Source of the DNA: Alicyclobacillus sacchari
Lineage (GTDB): Bacteria; Bacillota; Bacilli; Alicyclobacillales; Alicyclobacillaceae
Assembly (NCBI RefSeq): GCF_004366795.1
Contig: NZ_SORF01000002.1
Coordinates: 62,001-126,000 of the forward strand
DNA: 64,000 bases
Reading direction: 5' to 3'
A program made the position numbers and the translations under genes. A model generated the notes under the pieces. The model searched no databases, was not told the origin of the DNA, and was given only the letters and a program-made list of their open reading frames with translations. Below are positions 8,955 through 17,131 of the stretch, piece by piece (the first letter of the stretch is position 1; each line of letters opens with the position of its first letter).

Positions 8955-9896
8955 ATGCTGTTTCACGAGGTCCACGGGGTGCCCCCTGCAAGTGAAGTCC
9001 CACAGGTTCTTGCCATCGGCAAGTTCGATGGCGTACATATTGGGCATCAGGCTATCCTCGACGCTGCGCGCAGGGAGGCGCGTCTGGGCGAGCGGCTCGC
9101 TGTGCTAAGTTTCGAACCACACCCGACATACGCATTGACGGGAAACCCGGAGTACCTGCGAACACTCACGCCTCGCGCGGAAAAAGTGCGCCTGTTGGCG
9201 GAGTTGGGCGTAGGTGCATATTATGCCGCGCAGTTTAATCGTGAGTTTCAATCCCTGACACCCGATGCATTTGTCGAAACGTACCTGCCATCGCTCGCTG
9301 TTCGTCATGTCGTGGTCGGCGACGACTTTCGCTTTGGCCGTGGCGGCAGCGGCACGATTGAGGTGTTGCGCGAACTTGCTCAACGTTTGGGCATCGGCGT
9401 GACCGTTGTCCCACCCGTTGAAGAGGGCGCGCACAAGGTTGGCAGCTCACAGATTCGGGCTCATTTGGCGGCGGGGCGTGTCGAGGCTGCGGAGGCGCTG
9501 CTCGGTCGGCCATATGCCTTAACCGGAACCGTGGTGCACGGGGATAAGCGCGGACGACTGATTGGCTTTCCTACCGCAAATCTTGGTGGCATTGATCAGT
9601 ACGTGATGCCTGCATCCGGCGTGTATGCGGTGGCCGTTGCGTTGCTTGATGAGACATCGTCGGAGTCGCATTGGTTCGGTGTCTTGAATGCGGGATTTCG
9701 CCCTACAGTTGAGGGAACGACCTTTCGAGTCGAAGTTCATCTCTTAGGGTTTAGCGGCGATTTATACGGGAGAGAATGTCGAGTATCATTCCTGCGCCGA
9801 ATTCGCGATGAACGGAAATTTGCCGGATTGGACGAGTTGAAGGCGCAGATTGAACGCGATTGTGACGTGGCTCGCGAATTGCTTGGGCTGTCGTAG
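8955..9896 (+). CDS. ribF: Bifunctional riboflavin kinase/FAD synthetase RibF
   Basis: 313 residues. The N-terminal nucleotidyltransferase (FAD synthetase) half contains AIGKFDGVHIGHQAIL near residues 21-36 and the later VVGDDFRFGRGGSG. The C-terminal flavokinase half contains GDKRGRLIGFPTANL near 196-210. Together they convert riboflavin to FMN and FAD. The gene follows truB directly and closes the rimP operon; there is no FMN riboswitch in front of it. Length is typical. Confidence 0.96.
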   Translation: MLFHEVHGVPPASEVPQVLAIGKFDGVHIGHQAILDAARREARLGERLAVLSFEPHPTYALTGNPEYLRTLTPRAEKVRLLAELGVGAYYAAQFNREFQSLTPDAFVETYLPSLAVRHVVVGDDFRFGRGGSGTIEVLRELAQRLGIGVTVVPPVEEGAHKVGSSQIRAHLAAGRVEAAEALLGRPYALTGTVVHGDKRGRLIGFPTANLGGIDQYVMPASGVYAVAVALLDETSSESHWFGVLNAGFRPTVEGTTFRVEVHLLGFSGDLYGRECRVSFLRRIRDERKFAGLDELKAQIERDCDVARELLGLS

Positions 9897-9941
9897 GTAC
9901 GCGCAGGCGAGTGGCGACGACGGCCGCCTCGGTATTGCATG

Positions 9942-9967
9942 AATCAACTCTGGCCGATAGGTTGATT
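9942..9967 (+). terminator. Possible weak terminator after ribF
   Basis: Inverted repeat AATCAAC (9942-9948) / GTTGATT (9961-9967), loop 12 nt, running into TTGTGCT. The stem is short and the U-tract weak, so some readthrough into rpsO is likely. Confidence 0.35.
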
Positions 9968-10079
9968 TTGTGCTATGCTATGCTTTGTGTGTCATACACG
10001 ATGAACTGCATCGCGGATCAGGAGGATCCCTCCGACCTGTTCTTCGTTGCAGGGATGATAGGATTAGGAGGATAACACC
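9951..10079 (+). promoter_or_regulatory. rpsO promoter region and structured leader
   Basis: Two overlapping TATGCT hexamers (9974-9979, 9979-9984) could be a -10; TGGCCG 17 bp upstream is a poor -35. The downstream leader contains two competing stems: GGAGG (10021-10025) with CCTCC (10029-10033), or ATCCCT (10026-10031) with AGGGAT (10051-10056). They share bases and cannot form together. S15 represses its own mRNA in several bacteria through such leaders; that this one does so is inference. The ribosome-binding site is AGGAGG just before the start. Confidence 0.35.
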
Positions 10080-10346
10080 ATGTTGGATGCAGAAGCAAAA
10101 AAGCAGATCGTTGAAAAGTACAAAGTGCATGAAACGGATACGGGATCTCCGGAAGTGCAGATTGCGATTCTGACAGAGCGCATCAATTATCTCACGGAGC
10201 ACTTCCGTACACACAAGAAGGATCATCATTCGCGCCGTGGGCTGTACAAGATGATTGGTCGGCGTCGCAACCTGTTGAACTATCTCCGTAAGAAGGATAT
10301 CAACCGGTATCGCGAACTGATTCAGTCGCTTGGATTGCGCAGGTAA
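10080..10346 (+). CDS. rpsO: 30S ribosomal protein S15
   Basis: 88 residues, the usual S15 length. The sequence [28 protein letters not shown] with [21 protein letters not shown] is unmistakable. S15 is a primary binder of the 16S rRNA central domain and also bridges to the 50S subunit. It stands alone between ribF and pnp, with a structured leader upstream and a strong terminator-like hairpin just after its stop, so it can be expressed separately. Confidence 0.99.
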   Translation: MLDAEAKKQIVEKYKVHETDTGSPEVQIAILTERINYLTEHFRTHKKDHHSRRGLYKMIGRRRNLLNYLRKKDINRYRELIQSLGLRR

Positions 10347-10353
10347 AGGAGAG

Positions 10354-10376
10354 GCGGGCTTCGGCCCGCTTCTTTT
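10354..10376 (+). terminator. Rho-independent terminator after rpsO
   Basis: Perfect GCGGGC-TTCG-GCCCGC hairpin (10354-10369) with a stable UUCG tetraloop, followed by TTCTTTT. Confidence 0.85.
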
Positions 10377-10459
10377 GCATGGGAGATGAAGTTCTCGCTG
10401 CGGTGATGCTCATACATACCCGATTGAACAACCTCGGCGGTATAGGAGGTATATGAACC

Positions 10460-12574
10460 ATGGTGGTTCGTCATGAATTTGAAGTTGGTGGCCGCCGCTT
10501 TATCTTGGAAACGGGCAAGCTGGCCAAACAGGCGACGGCCGCCGTGAATGTGCAGTACGGCGAAACGGTCGTTCTGGCGACGGTGACGGCATCGAAAGAG
10601 CCCAAGGATCTCGACTTTTTCCCGCTTACCGTCAACTACGAAGAACGGCTCTATGCGGTAGGCAAAATTCCTGGCGGGTTTATCAAACGCGAAGGTCGGC
10701 CAAGTGAAAAAGCTATTTTGGCGTCGCGCTTGATTGACCGGCCCATCCGCCCGCTGTTTCCCGATGGGTTCCGCAACGATGTGCAGGTCGTCGACATCGT
10801 GATGTCCGTCGATCAAGATTGCGCACCGGAAATTGCGGCGATGATCGGCACGTCCGCTTCCTTAACCATTTCCGACATTCCGTTTAACGGCCCGATTGGG
10901 GGTGTGATCGTCGGTTTGGTGGACGGCGAGTTCGTCATCAACCCGACTGTTGCGCAGGCGGAGAAGAGCGAGTTGCATCTGGTGCTCGCTGGCACGAAAG
11001 ACGCCATTGTCATGGTGGAAGCAGGAGCCAATGAGGTTCCCGAGGACACGGTGCTCGAAGCTGTATTGTTCGGCCACAAGGTCATTGGTCAGATCTGCGA
11101 TGAAATCCTTGCGTTTGCTGACAAGGTCGGCGTCGTTAAGCGTGAGGTGCAACTCCATCAGGTCGATCGAGAGCTAAGCGAAGCGGTGCGCCAGTACGCG
11201 ACCGAGCGCGTCAATGTCGCGGTGCGCAATCCGGACAAGCTCGCGCGCGAAGAGGCATTATCCAATCTCAACGACGAGGTGCAAGCGCACTTTGCCGAAG
11301 CCTTTCCTGAGCGCGATGCCGAGATCGCCGAGATCATGCACGATATTCTTAAAGAAGAGGTTCGGCGTGCCATCTTGCAGGAAGGGATTCGACCGGATGG
11401 GCGCAAGTTGGATGAAATTCGGCCTATCAGTTGCGAAGTCGGACTGTTGCCCCGAACACATGGATCGGCGCTCTTCACGCGTGGACAGACACAGGCGTTG
11501 TCGGTCTGTACCCTTGGCGCCATGGGTGACGAGCAAATGCTCGACGGGCTCGAGGTAGAGAAGTCAAATCGTTACATGCACCACTACAATTTCCCGCCGT
11601 TCAGCGTTGGCGAGGCGAAGCCGTTGCGCGCACCAAGTCGCCGCGACATTGGCCACGGCGCACTCGGCGAACGGGCACTTGACCCGGTGATTCCATCTCC
11701 AGAGGAGTTTCCGTACGCCATCCGCGTGGTGTCGGAAATTTTGGAGTCCAACGGATCCACGTCCCAGGCCAGTATCTGTGGCAGCACAATGGCGTTAATG
11801 GATGCCGGCGTTCCCATTAAGGCACCGGTCGCGGGTATTGCGATGGGGCTCGTCAAAGAGGGCGACCAAGTGGCCATTTTGACCGACATTCAAGGCATTG
11901 AGGACCACTTGGGCGATATGGATTTCAAGGTGGCGGGGACGGCTAAGGGCGTCACGGCGCTTCAGATGGACATCAAGATTAGCGGCATTGATCGCACGAT
12001 TCTCGAGCGCGCGCTGCAGCAGGCACATGAAGGGCGCATGTTCATTCTTGGCAAGATGATGCAGGCGATCTCGGCGCCGCGATCGGATCTTTCTAAGTTT
12101 GCACCACGCGTCATCACTGTTCGCATCAATCCTGACAAGATTCGCGACGTGATTGGACCTGGTGGACGCGTGATCAACAAGATCATCGAGGAGACTGGGG
12201 TCAAAATCGACATTGAACAGGATGGACGCGTGTTCATTCACAGCATGGACGGCGGTCAGGCCGACAAGGCTCGGGACATGATTCAGAACATCGTGCGCGA
12301 GGTTGAAGTCGGTGCGACGTACGTCGGCAAGGTGACGCGTGTGGAGAAATATGGAGCGTTCGTTGAGATCCTTCCTGGCAAAGAGGGGCTGGTCCACATT
12401 TCGCAGCTCGACGTCAATCGTGTTGCGAAAGTGGAAGATGTCTGTCAGGTCGGCGATCCCATCACCGTCAAGGTCACCGAGATCGACAACCAGGGTCGTA
12501 TCAATCTGTCGCGTAAAGAGGTCCTGAAAGCTCAGCAAGGCGGTGCCGTAGCAAGTCCGTCTGAACGTACGTGA
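10460..12574 (+). CDS. pnp: Polynucleotide phosphorylase (PNPase)
   Basis: 704 residues. PNPase is the phosphorolytic 3'-5' exoribonuclease of mRNA turnover. Two RNase PH cores are seen: the first contains [13 protein letters not shown] and [13 protein letters not shown] near 32-80, the second contains [20 protein letters not shown] and [13 protein letters not shown] near 310-405. A KH domain ([20 protein letters not shown], near 566) and a C-terminal S1 domain ([20 protein letters not shown], near 622) follow. The start has AGGAGG upstream. It follows the rpsO terminator by about 80 bp; no obvious promoter is seen in the gap, so readthrough may matter. Confidence 0.98.
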   Translation: MVVRHEFEVGGRRFILETGKLAKQATAAVNVQYGETVVLATVTASKEPKDLDFFPLTVNYEERLYAVGKIPGGFIKREGRPSEKAILASRLIDRPIRPLFPDGFRNDVQVVDIVMSVDQDCAPEIAAMIGTSASLTISDIPFNGPIGGVIVGLVDGEFVINPTVAQAEKSELHLVLAGTKDAIVMVEAGANEVPEDTVLEAVLFGHKVIGQICDEILAFADKVGVVKREVQLHQVDRELSEAVRQYATERVNVAVRNPDKLAREEALSNLNDEVQAHFAEAFPERDAEIAEIMHDILKEEVRRAILQEGIRPDGRKLDEIRPISCEVGLLPRTHGSALFTRGQTQALSVCTLGAMGDEQMLDGLEVEKSNRYMHHYNFPPFSVGEAKPLRAPSRRDIGHGALGERALDPVIPSPEEFPYAIRVVSEILESNGSTSQASICGSTMALMDAGVPIKAPVAGIAMGLVKEGDQVAILTDIQGIEDHLGDMDFKVAGTAKGVTALQMDIKISGIDRTILERALQQAHEGRMFILGKMMQAISAPRSDLSKFAPRVITVRINPDKIRDVIGPGGRVINKIIEETGVKIDIEQDGRVFIHSMDGGQADKARDMIQNIVREVEVGATYVGKVTRVEKYGAFVEILPGKEGLVHISQLDVNRVAKVEDVCQVGDPITVKVTEIDNQGRINLSRKEVLKAQQGGAVASPSERT

Positions 12575-12643
12575 TTTGTTTTGCGAGTCTTGCCGTGCAA
12601 TTTGAGGCATCCTATCCCTGTTTATGACAGTGGAGGGGTGTGT

Positions 12644-13624
12644 ATGAAGCGAGTTTTGATTTGGGCGGCGAGTGCCTGTGCCGTGCTATGTGGATCCGCA
12701 GGGCTCGTCCATGCGACGCATCGGCATGACGACGGCAAGACATATGTTCAGCGGCAGACTTTGCCGACCAAATCCTTAAGCGAACAACTGCAGGATGACA
12801 ATCGCGACATGGGCGTGCCGCCGGTCGATGCCCGTACCGACCGGGTCTGGCACGCCATTCCTGGTTTGTGCGGATGGCGGCTGGACGTGGCAGAAAGCGA
12901 GCGGGCGACCCGCATGGCGACGGACGGTAAGCGCCATCTCGTATGGCGGATCGTACCTCCGCGCGTGCGGCTGGCGATGTTGCCTGCGGATCCCATTTAT
13001 CGTGGCCCGGACACAGAAAAATCGGTTGCGCTCATGGTCAATGTATCGTGGGGCGAGGAGTATGTGCCTGCCATGCTTTCTGCTTTCAAACGTGCAAACG
13101 TGAAAGCAACATTTTTTATCGACGGCAAATGGGCCTTGGCACATCCCGACTTACTGAGAAAGATCGCGGCAGACGGTCACGCCATCGGTTCTCATGGCAG
13201 TGGTCATCCTGACTTTCGCAAGCTCTCCACAGCAGCCTTGGCGCGCCAGGTGGACGGAACCAACGACGTGATGGCGAAGATCATCGGCAAGCGGCCGCGG
13301 TTGATTGCGCCCCCTGCCGGGTCGTACGACGATCGGCTGGTCAATATGGCCCACGAACGGGGGATGTACACGATCCTGTGGACGGCTGACACGGTCGACT
13401 GGCGGCGGCCGCCAGCGCACATGATCGTCGATCGCGTGAAGCGGGGAATGGCCCCTGGTGCCTTGATCCTGATGCATCCCACTGCGAGCACGGTGGAAGC
13501 CTTGCCGCAGATATTACACATGTTGTCCGTGGCCGGTTTTCACACGAAGACGGTGGAAGACGTTGTTGACGAACGTCCGGCTATGATGCCACCTTCCATC
13601 TTGAGCCCTGTCCCAACGGTTTGA
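12644..13624 (+). CDS. ylxY: YlxY-type polysaccharide-deacetylase-like protein, probably secreted
   Basis: 326 residues from the ATG at 12644 (GGAGGGG upstream); the first about 23 residues are a signal peptide ending near LVHAT. The body is a NodB-like deacetylase fold: ATFFIDGKW, then HAIGSHGSGHPDF keeps the two metal His residues. The usual catalytic TFDDG motif is replaced by MVNVSWGEEY, so the catalytic base and first metal-binding Asp are missing. This substitution is also typical of B. subtilis YlxY, found at the same locus between pnp and mlpA. Probably a non-classical or inactive deacetylase acting outside the membrane, perhaps in sporulation. Confidence 0.85.
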   Translation: MKRVLIWAASACAVLCGSAGLVHATHRHDDGKTYVQRQTLPTKSLSEQLQDDNRDMGVPPVDARTDRVWHAIPGLCGWRLDVAESERATRMATDGKRHLVWRIVPPRVRLAMLPADPIYRGPDTEKSVALMVNVSWGEEYVPAMLSAFKRANVKATFFIDGKWALAHPDLLRKIAADGHAIGSHGSGHPDFRKLSTAALARQVDGTNDVMAKIIGKRPRLIAPPAGSYDDRLVNMAHERGMYTILWTADTVDWRRPPAHMIVDRVKRGMAPGALILMHPTASTVEALPQILHMLSVAGFHTKTVEDVVDERPAMMPPSILSPVPTV

Positions 13625-13677
13625 TATATTGGGGCTACTGTGCATGTAGGCTCGGGTAGGACGAGGAGGCCTTTTCT

Positions 13678-14943
13678 TTGACATATCGAGTACAGCTCGA
13701 CAATGGGTTACGCATTGTCGGCGAAGAAATATCGTCCATTCGCTCAGTCAGTTTCGGCATTTGGGTACGGACTGGCTCGCGGTATGAGGCGCCTTCGGAG
13801 AACGGCATCAGCCACTTTCTCGAACACATGTTTTTCAAAGGTACCAGTCGGTACAGCGCCAAGGAACTGGCGCACTTGTTTGACGATCTCGGCGGCCAAG
13901 TCAATGCGTTTACGGCGAAAGAGTACACTTGCTTTTACGCGCGGGTTCTCGACGAACACTTCGCGACAGCCCTTGACACCTTGGCAGATATGCTGCTCGG
14001 ATCGACGTTTGCACCAGTCGAGATCGAAAAGGAAAAGCGCGTTGTCATTGAAGAGATCCACATGTACGAGGATACCCCGGATGAGCTCGTGATGGATCTG
14101 ATTGCAGACGGTGTCTATGGCGACCATCCACTTGGTTACACCATCCTTGGTCGCGAGGAAAACCTGCAGCGGTTCACCCGTGAGGATTTGCTGAGTTATG
14201 TACACCGCCACTATCAGCCCGCAAACATGGTCGTGGCGGTTGCCGGGCACGTCGATGAAGCGACGGTTGTGCGCGAAGTGGAACGGTTGTTTGGCGGCAT
14301 GGCAACGGCCACGGCGGATCGATCCCAACTCTTGGTGCCGCCGTTTCGCAAGGGTGTCACGGTCCGTGAAAAGGACATTGAGCAGGTTCACATTTGCTTG
14401 GCTTCCCCGGGCTATCCGGCGGGACGGGATGAACTGTATCCGCTTCTTTTGCTTAACAACATGTTAGGTGGCACGCAATCTTCCAGACTGTTTCAAGAGA
14501 TACGCGAAGAGCGTGGCATGGCGTACTCGGTGTACTCGTTTCATACGGGGTATCAGGATGCCGGGATGTTTGGCGTGTACGTGGGTACATCGCCGGAGAC
14601 GGCAGAACAGGTTTTGCAACTCGTCCAGTCGGTGTGTGACGATATGTGGCAGTCGAAACTGGCGAGCACAGAACTTGAGAAGGCGAAGCGGCAGGTAAAA
14701 GGTGCCTTGATGCTCGGGTTGGAGAGCTCGGGCAGCCGCATGAGCCGGATTGCCAAAAATGAGTTGCTCCTGGGCCGCGACGTGCCCATCGAGGAGACCA
14801 TTGCCGGGATCGAAGCGGTGACGCCGGAAGCCATTCAGACGGTGGCACAGCAGGTGCTGAGTTCAGGCTTTGCGATCGCCGCTGTCGGGCCCTTGGCTGG
14901 GATCGATCTCGAGGGATCTGTGAAGGTGTGTGCGTCGTCGTGA
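13678..14943 (+). CDS. mlpA: M16 family zinc peptidase (MlpA/YmxG)
   Basis: 421 residues from a TTG with GGAGG eight bases upstream. The zinc site is visible: HFLEH near residues 43-47 (inverted zincin HxxEH) with the downstream Glu in EKEKRVVIEEIHMYED. The second half contains the typical R/Y substrate-binding stretch (QSSRLFQEIREERGMAYSV). This is the processing-peptidase-like subfamily, called MlpA or YmxG in B. subtilis and found in the same place. Its substrates are not known. It overlaps the start of dut. Confidence 0.92.
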   Translation: MTYRVQLDNGLRIVGEEISSIRSVSFGIWVRTGSRYEAPSENGISHFLEHMFFKGTSRYSAKELAHLFDDLGGQVNAFTAKEYTCFYARVLDEHFATALDTLADMLLGSTFAPVEIEKEKRVVIEEIHMYEDTPDELVMDLIADGVYGDHPLGYTILGREENLQRFTREDLLSYVHRHYQPANMVVAVAGHVDEATVVREVERLFGGMATATADRSQLLVPPFRKGVTVREKDIEQVHICLASPGYPAGRDELYPLLLLNNMLGGTQSSRLFQEIREERGMAYSVYSFHTGYQDAGMFGVYVGTSPETAEQVLQLVQSVCDDMWQSKLASTELEKAKRQVKGALMLGLESSGSRMSRIAKNELLLGRDVPIEETIAGIEAVTPEAIQTVAQQVLSSGFAIAAVGPLAGIDLEGSVKVCASS

Positions 14944-15401
14944 TGAATCGGCTGGATGTGGACATTCAAGTGGTCTCACCGCTCTTTCGCGACGAATATA
15001 TGCCTCGCTACGCGTCCGCCGGGGCGGCTGGCATGGATTTGCGAGCGTGCTTGGACGCGCCTATCGAATTTCGACCAGGTTCGCATCTTCGCATTCCGAC
15101 CGGGATCGCGATTGGCTTGCCGCGTCAAGACGTCGTTGCTCTGGTCTACGCGCGCAGCGGATGGGCGGCGAAACATGGGATCGCCTTGACCAACGGCGTC
15201 GGCGTGATCGACAGCGACTACACGGGAGAAATTCAGGTGTTGTTGAGCCATCATGGCACGAACCCAATCGTCATCGAACCAGGGGATCGTATCGCACAGT
15301 TGGTCGTGACACCTATCTACGTCGTCAATTGGCGGCGCGTCGACTCTTTGGCGGTGACCGAGCGAGGCGAAGGCGGCTTTGGCTCGACGGGGACGCGCTA
15401 G
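14943..15401 (+). CDS. dut: Deoxyuridine 5'-triphosphate nucleotidohydrolase (dUTPase)
   Basis: 152 residues from the ATG at 14943, which overlaps the mlpA stop (TGATG). An alternative GTG at 14928 would add five residues. All five motifs of trimeric dUTPase are present: AGMDLRA, YARSGWAAKHGI, GVIDSDYTGEI, GDRIAQLVV and RGEGGFGSTG. The enzyme hydrolyses dUTP to dUMP, keeping uracil out of DNA. A strong hairpin with a T-run follows 30 bp after the stop. Confidence 0.96.
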   Translation: MNRLDVDIQVVSPLFRDEYMPRYASAGAAGMDLRACLDAPIEFRPGSHLRIPTGIAIGLPRQDVVALVYARSGWAAKHGIALTNGVGVIDSDYTGEIQVLLSHHGTNPIVIEPGDRIAQLVVTPIYVVNWRRVDSLAVTERGEGGFGSTGTR

Positions 15402-15430
15402 ACAAACTGACACCAATGCGGCTCTACTGG

Positions 15431-15468
15431 CGCCGCCTGCTGGGAACCACCCGGCGGGCGGCGTTTTT
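15431..15468 (+). terminator. Rho-independent terminator after dut
   Basis: CGCCGCC (15431-15437) pairs with GGCGGCG (15457-15463), followed at once by TTTTT. It separates the pnp-dut genes from the dipicolinate operon. Confidence 0.85.
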
Positions 15469-15484
15469 CGTCAGTGAGCGTTTC

Positions 15485-15512
15485 ACCCTCCTGGGCGATG
15501 GCACATAAGCTA
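15485..15512 (+). promoter_or_regulatory. Sigma-K promoter of dpaAB
   Basis: AC (15485-15486), exactly 17 nt, then CATAAGCTA (15504-15512), which matches the sigma-K pattern AC-N17-CATANNNTA at every fixed position. It ends 30 bp before the dpaA start. The spoVF (dpaAB) operon is sigma-K controlled in B. subtilis, so both sequence and context agree. Confidence 0.75.
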
Positions 15513-15541
15513 TGGCACGTGTGTGGAGGGGTGAAGGCCAG

Positions 15542-16453
15542 ATGCTCACAGGGAAACATCTCGTCTTTGTCGGCGGCGACGCCCGGCAACTCGAGGTGAT
15601 TACGCAAGTGACGGACAACGACGCAAGTGCCACGCTCGTTGGCTTTGCGGACCTGCAGCGGACGTTCGCCGATACGACGGTCAGTGAATTGTCGGAGAGT
15701 GTGTTTGCAAACGCCGACGCACTCGTACTACCGGTGGCCGGCATGGAGAACGACGGGCGTGTCGACACCAAATTCGCGCCAGAACCCGTCCTGTTAACCG
15801 AGGCACACTTTCAGGCGATGCGCCCTGGCACGTATGTCTTCACGGGCATCGCTAGGCGCGTGCTCGGCGAATGGTGTGAACGTTATTCGCTGCAACTGGT
15901 CAAGTTGATGGAGCTCGACGAGGTTGCGATTCTCAATTCGATCCCGACGGCCGAAGGGGCTATCGCCATCGCTATGCAGGAGACAGACATCACGCTGCAC
16001 GGCGCGAAGACGGTTGTGCTCGGATTCGGCCGCTGTGGTCAAACGCTTGCGCACAAGTTGCATGCGATGGGCGCGATCGTCCACGTTTGCGCACAGCATC
16101 AACACGAACTTGCGCGCATTCACGAGCGCTCGCTGATTCCGGTGCCGCTTAAGCATATCGATCACGCCGTGCACGACGCGGACATCGTGTTCAACACGAT
16201 TCCCGCGATGGTGCTACCTGCCGCGGTGTTGAAATACATGCGGCGCGATGCGGTGATTATCGATATTGCTTCGAAGCCAGGTGGAACTGATTTCCGGTAC
16301 GCGGAGCGCCGCGGCATGAAGGCGCTGTTGGCACCGAGCCTGCCCGGGTTGGTCGCGCCGAAGACCGCAGGTCGCATCATTGCGGCGTCGATTTCTCGGA
16401 TTCTCGCAGACAGTGACGACAACGATTACGAGGGGGAAGAACTGTGGACCTAA
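15542..16453 (+). CDS. dpaA: Dipicolinate synthase subunit A
   Basis: 303 residues from the ATG at 15542 with GGAGGGGTGA upstream; an in-frame ATG at 15512 overlaps the sigma-K promoter and is rejected. With DpaB it oxidises the dihydrodipicolinate-pathway intermediate to dipicolinic acid, the spore-core chelator of calcium. An NAD(P)-binding fold is visible near residue 157 (KTVVLGFGRCGQTLAHKLHA), and SIPTAEGAIAIAM is a family signature. It acts in the mother cell late in sporulation. It overlaps dpaB by 10 nt. Confidence 0.95.
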   Translation: MLTGKHLVFVGGDARQLEVITQVTDNDASATLVGFADLQRTFADTTVSELSESVFANADALVLPVAGMENDGRVDTKFAPEPVLLTEAHFQAMRPGTYVFTGIARRVLGEWCERYSLQLVKLMELDEVAILNSIPTAEGAIAIAMQETDITLHGAKTVVLGFGRCGQTLAHKLHAMGAIVHVCAQHQHELARIHERSLIPVPLKHIDHAVHDADIVFNTIPAMVLPAAVLKYMRRDAVIIDIASKPGGTDFRYAERRGMKALLAPSLPGLVAPKTAGRIIAASISRILADSDDNDYEGEELWT

Positions 16454-17049
16454 AGGGCAAGACCATCGGATTTGGGGTCACCGGCAGTCATTGCACGTAT
16501 GAAGAGATTTTCCCGGAGGTCAAGCGTCTGGTCGATTTGGGTGCAAACGTCATTCCTGTGTTTTCCCACAATGTGTTGGAAACCAGCACCCGCTTTGGCG
16601 AAGCTGGCGAATGGGCGAAGAAGATCGAAGATGCGGCGGGAAATGAGGCCATTGTCAGCATTCCGCAGGCCGAACCGCTAGGCCCCGCGAAGACGCTCGA
16701 CGCGATGCTGATTGCCCCGTGCACCGCGAGCACGCTGAGTCGTTTTGCACAGGCGAATACGGACTCTCCGGTACTGATGGCGGCCAAGGCGACACTGCGC
16801 AATGGCCGACCGGTCGTGATCGCAATTTCTACGAATGACGGACTGGGTCTAAGCATGTACAATATAGCTCGGTTGATGAATGCGAAAAACATCTATTTTG
16901 TTCCGTTTGGTCAGGATGCGCCACATGTTAAAATGAATTCACTTGTGTCGTTAATGACGTTGATTCCGGATGCTATCGCGGCCGCACTCGACGGCCGTCA
17001 ATTGCAACCTGTACTGATTGAGCGGTGGCGCGAAGCTCGTCCGTCGTAA
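16444..17049 (+). CDS. dpaB: Dipicolinate synthase subunit B
   Basis: 201 residues from the GTG at 16444 with GAGGGGGAAG upstream. It belongs to the flavoprotein/phosphopantothenoylcysteine-decarboxylase fold: GKTIGFGVTGSHCTYEEIFPEV at the start and APCTASTLSRFAQANTDSPVLMAAKATLRN near residues 84-113. It is the flavin-type partner of DpaA in dipicolinic acid synthesis. Near its 3' end TTGGTC (16907-16912), 16 bp, TAAAAT (16929-16934) could be a vegetative promoter for asd-dapG-dapA, but this is weak. Confidence 0.94.
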   Translation: MDLKGKTIGFGVTGSHCTYEEIFPEVKRLVDLGANVIPVFSHNVLETSTRFGEAGEWAKKIEDAAGNEAIVSIPQAEPLGPAKTLDAMLIAPCTASTLSRFAQANTDSPVLMAAKATLRNGRPVVIAISTNDGLGLSMYNIARLMNAKNIYFVPFGQDAPHVKMNSLVSLMTLIPDAIAAALDGRQLQPVLIERWREARPS

Positions 17050-17057
17050 TGGAGATC

Positions 17058-17125
17058 GCCCCTTTTCGCTCATTCAAGTGGCCTTGAGTTGAATCGCTCC
17101 GGAAAGCTATTACGAGAAAAGGGGC
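17058..17125 (+). promoter_or_regulatory. Structured leader that can hide the asd ribosome-binding site
   Basis: GCCCCTTTTC (17058-17067) and GAAAAGGGGC (17116-17125) form a perfect 10-bp outer stem. Inside it TCAAG (17074-17078) and CTTGA (17083-17087) close a 4-nt loop. The 3' arm of the outer stem is the purine-rich stretch seven bases before the asd ATG, so folding would mask the ribosome-binding site. Confidence 0.5.
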
Positions 17126-17131
17126 TGTGTC

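Noticed and set aside
11795-12610. Minus-strand frame opposite pnp
   Set aside because: Antisense shadow of the PNPase KH/S1 region, with no independent evidence.
17050-17131. Lysine riboswitch before asd
   Set aside because: The gap is only 82 nt, about half the length of an L-box aptamer, and none of the conserved L-box segments is visible; only a simple nested stem is seen.
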